Assembly (NCBI GenBank): GCA_014379355.1
Contig: JACMLX010000186.1
Coordinates: 1-36,655, forward strand
Reading direction: 5' to 3'
DNA length: 36,655 bases
DNA from: Gemmatimonadaceae bacterium
GTDB taxonomy: Bacteria; Gemmatimonadota; Gemmatimonadetes; Gemmatimonadales; Gemmatimonadaceae
Under the pieces are notes generated by a model that did not search any database, had not been told where the DNA came from, and saw only the letters and a list, made by a program, of their open reading frames with translations. Position 1 is the first letter of the stretch. Each line of letters starts with the position of its first letter. The translations under genes and the position numbers were made by a program. Shown one piece after another: positions 30,218 through 36,655 of this stretch.

Positions 30218-33200
30218 ATGAATCATTCACCATCCTCGGCCGCTTCTAGCTACGGCGTCGCATTCGTCGCCCTCGCGGCAGCACTGCTGGTTCGATGGCT
30301 GCTTGGTCCAGCGCTTGGCGAAACACTCCCGCTCGTCACGCTGTTCGCGCCGATTGCCGTGGCCGTGCACTTCGGCGGGTATCGACCAGCGCTGCTGATC
30401 GTCGTTGTCGGCTACGTCGCGTGCGCGTACCTGTTCATCGCACCGCGCGGACAGCTTGGATTGAGTGAGCCGCGAAATGTCTTCGGGCTCGTTGCCTACC
30501 TGCTCACCGCAGGCGTCATTGTGGGATTCGGAGAGGCGTGGCGACGGAGCGAGCATCGCGCCAGCGTCGAGAGTCTGGCGGACGGCTTCATGCGGTTCGA
30601 TCGGAAGTGGCGGATCACGTACGTCAACGCCGCGGCAGAACAGATCACACAGCGGCTGCGTGCCGACCTACTTGGCAAGTCGCATTGGGACGTGTTCCCT
30701 ACCGCCGTCGGCACGCCGTTGGAGGACGCGTATCGCAGGGCGGTTGACGACGGCGTGGCGGTCGAGTTCGAACATCACGACGCGCCGTCTGGTCGCTGGT
30801 TCGCGGTCAAGGGATCCCCGTTGCCGGACCGCGACTTCGCGGTCGCCTTCCGCGACATCTCCGATCAGAAGCGGACGGCAGATGCCCTGCAGCGCGCCGA
30901 ACAACAACTCCGCACGATCACCGATACCGTCCCGGCGTTGATCGCGTACGCAGACGCTGACTGCCACTACCGCCTGAACAACCTGGCGTACGAGCGGTGG
31001 TTCGGGCGACGCCGCGGTGAGATCACCGGTCGGCACATGCGGGAGGTGCTGGGCGACGACGCGTGGGCCCTTGTGGGACCGAAGGTTGCGGCGGCGCTCG
31101 CTGGAGAGACCGTCCAGTATGAGGCGCAAGTGCCCTACGCAGACGGCGGAATGCGGTGGATCGATGCCACCTACGTCCCCAGCTTCGGCCCGAGTGGCGA
31201 TGTGATCGGGATCGTGGTGCTGGTCCACGACATCAGCGAGAGAAAACGGTCGGAAGAACAGCTTCGTCAGAGTGAACGGCGGCTCGAACTGGTCCTGCGA
31301 AGCATCAACGATCACTTCGTCACCTACGACCGAGAGTGGCGATACACCTTCGTCAACGACCGGGCCGCGGCGATCCTCGGACGCCGCCGCGAGGAATTGC
31401 TCGGCCGCTGCATTTGGGACCTTTTTCCGGATGCGGTCGGCAACCAGTATTACGTCGCACTGCACCGTGCTCTCGCCGAACAGCAACCGAGCAAGTTTGA
31501 GCACTTCTACGAACCGTTCGACGCGTGGTTCGACAATCATGTGTACCCCACGCCGGACGGGGTGAGTGTCTTCGCGGCGGACATCACCGCGCGAAAGCGC
31601 GCCGAGGAGCGGTTGGCGGCGGCCAACGAGCGGTTCGAGCTGGCGGCGCGCGCGACGCAGGACGGTATCTGGGATTACGACCCGGCAACCCAGGACAACA
31701 CGTGGTCGCCGCGCTGTTTCGAGTTGCTCGGACTTCCCATCCCGACCGTGCCGCAACGCGTGACACAAGCGTGGCTGACCGACCGGATGCATCCCGATGA
31801 CTACGCGCCGATGTGGGCCGCCGCAGACGCGTATTGGTCTGGCCGGGTTCCGCACTACGTGACGGAAATGCGGCTGCGGCACGAGGACGGCTCTTATCGC
31901 TGGTTCCTCAGCCGCGGCGTCGCGATCCAGGACGAACACGGCCGCGTCGTGCGCATGACCGGGGCGCTGTCCGATGACCATGACCGCCGCGTCGCGGAGT
32001 TGGCGCTGCGCGACAGCGACGAGCGGTTTCGGACGGCTGTCGCCGCCACGAGTGACATCCTCTGGACGAACGACGCCAGCGGGAAGATGCTCGGGGTACA
32101 AGCCGGGTGGGGCGGCTTTACCGGTCAATCGTTCGACGAGTATCAGGGATACGGCTGGGCCACTGCGCTACACCCGGACGATGCCCAGCCGACGATCACG
32201 GCGTGGGATGCAGCTGTCCGCGAACGGCGCCGGTTTACGTTCGAACATCGCGTGCGTCGACGGGACGGAACGTACCGGCTTTGTTCCGTTCGTGCCGTTC
32301 CACTGCTGGACGTCAACGGGTCGGTTCGCGAATGGGTTGGTGTCCACACCGACGTCACGGAACAACGGGAGTTGGAGCAGCAACTGAAAGATGCCGACCG
32401 GCGGAAGGATGAGTTTCTGGCCACACTGGCGCACGAGCTCCGCAATCCGCTCGCACCGATTCGCAACGGGCTGCACATCCTCCGCCTTGCGGCGGACAAT
32501 GTCGAGGCAGTCGCGCACACACGGGAGATGATGGAGCGGCAGCTGGCGCAGATGGTGCGACTCGTCGATGACCTGCTGGACGTGAGTCGCATCACGACCG
32601 GCAAGTTTCAGCTGCGCATGGAGCGCGTCAACCTCGCGATCGTCGTGAGGACCGCCGTAGAAACGAGTCGACCGCTGATCAGCGCCAACGGCCATGACCT
32701 CAGGGTCACCGTGCCGCCTATGCCGGTGCTCGTGGATGCCGACGTCACTCGGCTCGCGCAGGTGTTCGCGAACCTCCTGAATAACGCCGCCAAGTACAGC
32801 GACAGGGGCAGCCGCATCCTGCTGACGGTGGAGGCGGGGGACGCGGATGTGGTGGTGAGCGTCAAGGACGCTGGGGCCGGCATCCCGCCAGAGATGTTAT
32901 CGCAGGTGTTTGAGATGTTCACCCAGGTCGATCGCTCACTGGAACGAGCGCAAGGTGGGTTGGGAATTGGGTTGACGCTGGTGCGTCGCCTCGTCGAGAT
33001 GCACGGCGGCAGCGTGGAAGCACACAGCGACGGCGTGGGACAAGGCAGCGAGTTTGTCGTGCGGTTGCCGGTGGTGGCGTCGGCCGAACGCAGCGTGACG
33101 CCAGACGTCGATGGCGAACCTTCAGGTCGGCCCGGTCGGTACCGTGTGCTCGTCGCGGATGACAACAGCGATGCCGCAACGAGTCTTGCCTCGCTGCTCA

Positions 33201-33508
33201 CGTTCCTGGGGCACGAGGTTCGCACCGCGAACGACGGACTGGAAGCAGTGGATGTGACGGCGGCCTTTCGACCGGACGTAATCCTGCTGGATATCGGGAT
33301 GCCGAAACTGAACGGCTATGACGCCTGTCGACGAATCCGTGAACAGCCGTGGGGCGAAACGGCATTCGTCGTAGCCGCGACCGGCTGGGGGCAGGACGAG
33401 GACAAGCGACGCTCGGACGACGCAGGTTTCGACACGCATCTCGTCAAGCCGGTGCAGCCCGCAGTGCTGGAACGGCTGCTCGCGTCTTCCGTTGGGCTCA
33501 CGCGGTAG
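30218..33508 (+). CDS. DUF4118-PASx5 hybrid histidine kinase with C-terminal receiver
   Basis: 1096 residues from the ATG at 30218, which starts like other DUF4118 kinases (NHSPSSAASSYGVAFVALAA); an ATG at 30176 would add 14. DUF4118 membrane domain with about four helices (1-105: LVTLFAPIAVAVHFGGYRPA). Five PAS domains follow at roughly 110-215, 220-335, 345-455, 460-585 and 595-720, several ending in the DISxRKR/DITARKR connector. HisKA has the H-box LAHELRNPLAPIRNG. The ATPase domain has FANLLNNAAKYS, VKDAGAGIP and GLGIGLTLVRRL. The C-terminal receiver has VADDNSDAA, the phosphoacceptor Asp in VILLDIGMPKLNGYDACRRI, and VKPVQP. This is a multi-input sensor that can phosphorylate its own receiver; the output partner is not adjacent. 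It lies directly after the mobile-element debris. Confidence 0.94.
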   Translation: MNHSPSSAASSYGVAFVALAAALLVRWLLGPALGETLPLVTLFAPIAVAVHFGGYRPALLIVVVGYVACAYLFIAPRGQLGLSEPRNVFGLVAYLLTAGVIVGFGEAWRRSEHRASVESLADGFMRFDRKWRITYVNAAAEQITQRLRADLLGKSHWDVFPTAVGTPLEDAYRRAVDDGVAVEFEHHDAPSGRWFAVKGSPLPDRDFAVAFRDISDQKRTADALQRAEQQLRTITDTVPALIAYADADCHYRLNNLAYERWFGRRRGEITGRHMREVLGDDAWALVGPKVAAALAGETVQYEAQVPYADGGMRWIDATYVPSFGPSGDVIGIVVLVHDISERKRSEEQLRQSERRLELVLRSINDHFVTYDREWRYTFVNDRAAAILGRRREELLGRCIWDLFPDAVGNQYYVALHRALAEQQPSKFEHFYEPFDAWFDNHVYPTPDGVSVFAADITARKRAEERLAAANERFELAARATQDGIWDYDPATQDNTWSPRCFELLGLPIPTVPQRVTQAWLTDRMHPDDYAPMWAAADAYWSGRVPHYVTEMRLRHEDGSYRWFLSRGVAIQDEHGRVVRMTGALSDDHDRRVAELALRDSDERFRTAVAATSDILWTNDASGKMLGVQAGWGGFTGQSFDEYQGYGWATALHPDDAQPTITAWDAAVRERRRFTFEHRVRRRDGTYRLCSVRAVPLLDVNGSVREWVGVHTDVTEQRELEQQLKDADRRKDEFLATLAHELRNPLAPIRNGLHILRLAADNVEAVAHTREMMERQLAQMVRLVDDLLDVSRITTGKFQLRMERVNLAIVVRTAVETSRPLISANGHDLRVTVPPMPVLVDADVTRLAQVFANLLNNAAKYSDRGSRILLTVEAGDADVVVSVKDAGAGIPPEMLSQVFEMFTQVDRSLERAQGGLGIGLTLVRRLVEMHGGSVEAHSDGVGQGSEFVVRLPVVASAERSVTPDVDGEPSGRPGRYRVLVADDNSDAATSLASLLTFLGHEVRTANDGLEAVDVTAAFRPDVILLDIGMPKLNGYDACRRIREQPWGETAFVVAATGWGQDEDKRRSDDAGFDTHLVKPVQPAVLERLLASSVGLTR

Positions 33509-34463
33509 GTGCGACTGTGTCGCTCGCGCGCGCATCGCGTGTCCAGAGATACTCGGCCTGCCACGGGATAAGGCTCACTGCAGGGACGTGAAGCGATACC
33601 GCGGAGCGAACCGTTGATCGCGTTCCGTGAGAAAGCCGCACAACTGAGCGCACGGAGCGCGGTCCACGCCTCGCATACGTCAAATGATGTCGTTTGCAGA
33701 CTGTGCTTGGCCGGTCCGCGCGCTTTGACCACGTGTTGCATGCCGGTCATCGTCGCCAGCGCAGCAAAAAGAAGGGTACGCGCGGATCGGGCCTTACCCC
33801 GACCGGTCGATTCGTGGGTCTCTCAGTTCGGCCACAAATGCGGACAAGACGCTCGCGAGCGAGACACGATCTTTTGCGCGCCTGATCGGGGGCGGAGCCA
33901 TGGGACCGCTAGGTCTCCTGCGGCGCACGGCGGCTTGAGGAGCGTGAAGAGGCGGCCGGTGCGCGTCGTGGTGACAAGCCGGGTGGCGAGCGGCCCGGTG
34001 CTCGCGCATCCGGTAGCTGTTACCGCAGTGCCAAGTCACGGTGAAGGCGACTTAATGCTTGGCCTGGAAAGCTCTGCCATCAGCACGCACGTCGAACGCA
34101 CGACACGCTGCATTCTGCTTCTGCACTTACCGCGTCTGGCCGCGCATGCGACGGTCGCGCGGACCGCGGCGGCGAAGAATGGACCACCACTCGATGGGCG
34201 TGGGGCTGCCGCCGTGCGGGATGTCGCTTGCTTACCCGCCGCATGTGAAACGTTGCACACCCCTCTCTCTTGGGGTCAAATCCACGGCACCTGACTGTCT
34301 CCCAGGAACGGGTTACTCCACGTGTGAGCCACAAGATCCACGCCGCCGCGACCGTCGCGCGAAAGCGCAGCCAGCTGTCTTTCAGTTAGCTTCTCGGCTC
34401 AAGCATCGGAATCTCCGATAGATGATTAATGGCTTTGAAGATCCTTTTTCCTGGATTCTGAAC
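33509..34463. other. Long intergenic region, no gene supported
   Basis: About 950 bases between the hybrid kinase and the LysR gene. Open frames on both strands (the longest 33614-34294, plus) have no domain, poor ribosome binding sites and odd composition. It may hold decayed mobile DNA, but I could not identify a transposase. The last 100 bases become AT-richer and contain the LysR promoter region, including the 34405-34419 dyad. Confidence 0.45.
34405..34419. promoter_or_regulatory. Small dyad upstream of the LysR gene
   Basis: ATCGGA-ATC-TCCGAT is an exact 6-base inverted repeat with a 3-base centre, 45-59 bases before the preferred LysR start (34464). It could be an autoregulatory LysR site, although it does not show the classic T-N11-A form clearly. 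Confidence 0.3.
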
Positions 34464-35456
34464 ATGCTCGATGCGCTGTCGCTCGACCAGCTTCGGACGT
34501 TTGTCGCTGCCGCTGATGAAGGAAACTTCTCGGCTGCAGGGCGTCGACTACGACGTTCGCAATCGGTGATCAGTCAAACGATCATGACGTTCGAAGCGCT
34601 CTTGGGCATTGCCTTGTTTGAGCGCAGTGGAAGGTATCCGCGTCTCACATCCGCCGGGCAGAGCCTGTTGCTCGACGCCAAGGCGATCCTCGGCCACGTC
34701 GATTCATTCAAGGCCAGAGCAAAGGGCATCTCGACTGGGGTGGAACCTGAACTGAGCGTGGTGATCGATGTCATGTTTCCCTTGCGAGCGGTCACCCACG
34801 CTGCCCGTGCATTTTCCACGGCGTTCCCGGCGGTACCGCTCAGGATATTTGTGGAGGCACTGGGTGCAGTTCTGGACCAGGTAGTGAACGGAAACGCCAG
34901 CTTTGGCATCATCGGCTCATTGCCTGATGCTCCTGACGATATCCGCACTGAACCGCTGCTCAGCATGCTCATGGTGATGGTTGCCTCGCCGCAGCATCCA
35001 CTGGCGAGCATACGCGGTGTCATTCCTCAGGTCGAGCTCGCGAAACATACGCAGCTGATCCTGACAGATCGCACCGCTCGGTCCGAGGGGCGTACGTTCG
35101 GCATTATGTCGCCGAACGTCTGGAAACTTGGCGATCTTGGGGCCAAGCACTTCTTCCTTCTCGACGGCTTGGGATGGGGAGCGATGCCGATGGCAGCCGT
35201 CGAAGACGATCTCGCGGCACACCGCCTCGTCAGGCTGCGGATCGAACACGATGAGCCCGCAGGCGTATCCCTGCCCATCTCGGTCGCTTTCCTGAAGACC
35301 GCCCCACCGGGACCTGCAGGCCGTTGGTTCATCGACAAACTGCAAGTCTGCTCACGAGGCCATGATATGTCTAAGGACACCAAGAACCAGAACCTCTATC
35401 ACAACGCAGGGACACCCACCCGTCCATCGCTGCAGCCGATGGATTCCATCGAATAA
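34464..35456 (+). CDS. LysR-family transcriptional regulator
   Basis: 330 residues from the ATG at 34464, which begins in the usual way for the family (MLDALSLDQLRTFVAAADEG); an ATG at 34422 would add 14 residues. The winged helix-turn-helix is at about 5-64 (GNFSAAGRRLRRSQSVISQT, then FEALLGIALFERSGRYPRLT). The ligand-binding periplasmic-binding-like domain covers about 90-295. A C-terminal extension of about 35 residues after WFIDKLQVC (SRGHDMSKDTKNQNLYHNAG and on) is not typical. It reads in the same direction as the hydrolase and monooxygenase genes that follow, and probably controls them. The flanking sequence is less GC-rich than the rest of the window, which hints at acquisition. Confidence 0.92.
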   Translation: MLDALSLDQLRTFVAAADEGNFSAAGRRLRRSQSVISQTIMTFEALLGIALFERSGRYPRLTSAGQSLLLDAKAILGHVDSFKARAKGISTGVEPELSVVIDVMFPLRAVTHAARAFSTAFPAVPLRIFVEALGAVLDQVVNGNASFGIIGSLPDAPDDIRTEPLLSMLMVMVASPQHPLASIRGVIPQVELAKHTQLILTDRTARSEGRTFGIMSPNVWKLGDLGAKHFFLLDGLGWGAMPMAAVEDDLAAHRLVRLRIEHDEPAGVSLPISVAFLKTAPPGPAGRWFIDKLQVCSRGHDMSKDTKNQNLYHNAGTPTRPSLQPMDSIE

Positions 35457-35561
35457 TAGCGTCTTCCAGACTACTTCAGATCGTCCTACGTTGCGCTCAG
35501 TTCTTTGGCTGTACGCGCAATCACCGAGCGTCACGACGCTCCATCAACGGGACACGGAGTT

Positions 35562-36173
35562 ATGACGGATCTACAACTGCTGGGTGTGTGGAAGCGCGAA
35601 GACGTCGCGCTTTTGCTCATCGACTACCAAGAAGAAATGTTCGCGAACATTCGATCCACCACGCCAGCCGATCTGGTCGAGTTGAACGTGCGTTTGCTGA
35701 TCAGGACTGCGAAGGCCTTCGACATTCCCATCATTCTGAGCACGGTGGGTGTCGGCATGGGTGTCAACAAGCCGACCCGCGCAGCGATCAGCGACGAGTT
35801 GCCCGGCATCACGATCATCGACCGCAGCTCGATGAATGCGTGGGAGGACGACGCGTTTCTCTCCGCGGTGAAGGCGACCGGCAAGCGCAGGCTTGTCTTC
35901 GGTGCTCTCTACACCGAAATCTGCTTGGCATTCCCCGTCGTCGATGCCCTCAAGGACGGATACGACGTCTCGTATGTGGTCGATGCCGTCGGCGGAATGT
36001 CAGCGCTCGGGCATGACACGGCGATCACCCGGATGGCGCACGCGGGCGCTGTCCCCAATACCGCAGTCGCGCTTGTCACCGAGCTGTTCCGAGACTGGAA
36101 GGACCCCGTTTCCGGCAAGGTCCGCGAAATCGTCGGCTGGTATCTCTCCGAACATGCCCGTCTGACGGCCTGA
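35562..36173 (+). CDS. YcaC-like isochorismatase-family cysteine hydrolase
   Basis: 203 residues from the ATG at 35562, with CGGAG two bases upstream (a short spacing); the frame extends to 35505 without support. The cysteine hydrolase fold is evident: Asp21 in LLLIDYQEEM, the DRSSMNAWEDDAFLSAVKAT block and Cys121 in GALYTEICLAFPVVDAL, which corresponds to the nucleophile of the family. The NAWED...VKATGKRRLVFGALYTE pattern is that of YcaC-type proteins, whose substrate is not known, rather than true isochorismatases. Cytoplasmic. It lies 105 bases after the LysR gene and 106 before the flavin monooxygenase start. Confidence 0.9.
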   Translation: MTDLQLLGVWKREDVALLLIDYQEEMFANIRSTTPADLVELNVRLLIRTAKAFDIPIILSTVGVGMGVNKPTRAAISDELPGITIIDRSSMNAWEDDAFLSAVKATGKRRLVFGALYTEICLAFPVVDALKDGYDVSYVVDAVGGMSALGHDTAITRMAHAGAVPNTAVALVTELFRDWKDPVSGKVREIVGWYLSEHARLTA

Positions 36174-36202
36174 TCGCGCGCGAGCCCTACAGGGACAGAG
36201 TC

Positions 36203-36246
36203 GCACAACTATCGCACCTTCGCGCGATTCGGCGCGATAGTTGTGC
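36203..36246. promoter_or_regulatory. Perfect 13-bp inverted repeat before the flavin monooxygenase gene
   Basis: GCACAACTATCGC (36203-36215) and GCGATAGTTGTGC (36234-36246) are exact inverted repeats with an 18-base spacer, 34 bases before the TTG start at 36280 and 30 after the hydrolase stop. There is no T-run after it, so an operator (for the LysR protein or a TetR-like repressor) is more likely than a terminator, though an RNA stem could also form. Confidence 0.5.
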
Positions 36247-36279
36247 AGCTGCTGCCCGCCTCTCTTGACGGGACGACCA

Positions 36280-36655
36280 TTGGAAATCGGTATCGACAGT
36301 TTCGCGATCATCATGCCCGATGTGGCGACCGGCGTGCCGCCGACCACGGGCGCGCGTATGGCGCAATTGCTCAACGAGATAGAAACGGCAGATCGAGCCG
36401 GTGTGGACGTCTTCGGCATCGGTGAGCACCACCGGGAAGACTTCGCCGACGCATCACCCGCTGTCATCCTCGCAGCGGCGGCCGGCAGGACGGATCGCAT
36501 TCGGCTGACGAGCGCTGTGTCCGTCTTGAGCGCGAGTGACCCAGTGCGCTTGTTTCAGGATTTTGCCACGCTCGATCTCGTATCAGCCGGGAGAGCGGAG
36601 ATTATCGTCGGGCGCGGCTCGTTCACGGAGGCTCATGCACTGTTCGGGATACCCC
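36280..36655 (+). CDS. Luciferase-like flavin-dependent monooxygenase (partial, N-terminus)
   Basis: About 125 residues are inside the window; the gene runs off the right edge. The start is a TTG at 36280, since no ATG/GTG lies between the upstream stop (36238-36240) and the conserved EIGIDSFAIIMPDVATG opening. Bacterial luciferase-like (LLM class) features: the first barrel strand EIGIDSF, ETADRAGVDVFGIGEHHRED (GEHH is the family signature), TDRIRLTSAVSVLSASDPVR, FQDFATLDLVSAGRAEIIVG and RGSF. Such enzymes use reduced FMN or F420 to oxidise or reduce small organics. Its pairing with a YcaC-like hydrolase and LysR regulator suggests a small catabolic or detoxification unit. Confidence 0.9.
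   Translation, partial: MEIGIDSFAIIMPDVATGVPPTTGARMAQLLNEIETADRAGVDVFGIGEHHREDFADASPAVILAAAAGRTDRIRLTSAVSVLSASDPVRLFQDFATLDLVSAGRAEIIVGRGSFTEAHALFGIP

Noticed and set aside
30668..32128. 486-codon minus-strand frame over the hybrid kinase
   Set aside because: Antisense shadow; the PAS domains on the plus strand are clear.
33614..34294. 226-codon plus-strand frame in the gap before the LysR gene
   Set aside because: Rare-looking composition, many Cys/His/Arg, no ribosome binding site and no similarity to any family I know. I could not link it to a transposase.
36203..36246. Intrinsic terminator after the hydrolase gene
   Set aside because: The stem is perfect but has an 18-base loop and no T-run; an operator reading is preferred.
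1..36655. CRISPR array, rRNA genes, origin of replication, complete prophage
   Set aside because: No regularly spaced direct repeats, no rRNA-like stretches, no DnaA-box cluster, and no phage structural genes were seen on either strand.

Overview
The window is high-GC bacterial chromosome. Its gene styles (many secreted or lipoprotein proteins of unknown function, a permease-only MacB-type efflux operon, DUF1579-type proteins, a reaction-centre-like dihaem cytochrome c fused to TPRs, abundant two-component signalling) suggest a Gemmatimonadota-type, Gram-negative-envelope heterotroph. That placement is inference; no rRNA or phylogenetic marker is present.

Layout. 1-99: start of a minus-strand HAD phosphatase, probably OtsB. 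470-4815: minus-strand efflux operon (HlyD/MacA-type adaptor, MacB-type permease, TolC-type channel) with palindromic sites upstream. 5135-5554: small XRE regulator preceded by what looks like a DUF2975 remnant. 5615-12384: secreted DUF1579-like protein, an OmpR-type response regulator with its overlapping histidine kinase, an NTF2-like secreted protein, a TPR-DUF1579 protein, an SGNH lipoprotein and a dihaem cytochrome c. 12455-14015: small lipoprotein and a Na/Pi-cotransporter-like protein.

14588-18073 is the most notable part: a three-gene operon encoding a photoactive yellow protein (PYP) homologue that keeps the chromophore Cys and the Tyr/Glu hydrogen-bonding pair, then a PAS-PAS-GGDEF diguanylate cyclase with intact active and inhibitory sites, then a PAS-GGDEF-EAL protein with an intact EAL site but an altered GGDEF metal site. 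The gene order suggests a blue-light sensor controlling opposing c-di-GMP enzymes. The chromophore genes (tyrosine ammonia lyase, coumarate-CoA ligase) are not in the window.

18236-21483: NtrC-type sigma-54 regulator and its kinase. 21603-26170: two secreted proteins of unknown function and a GH97 glycosidase. 26558-27010: SRPBCC protein. 27183-29900 is a scrap zone: interrupted tyrosine integrase, TPR fragment, outer-membrane beta-barrel gene, tRNA 3'-end fragment with a strong hairpin, and an IS481-type transposase remnant, consistent with a decayed integrative element. 30218-33508: large DUF4118-PASx5 hybrid kinase. 34464-36655: LysR regulator, YcaC-like isochorismatase-family hydrolase and the start of a luciferase-like flavin monooxygenase, with a 13-bp inverted repeat before the last gene.
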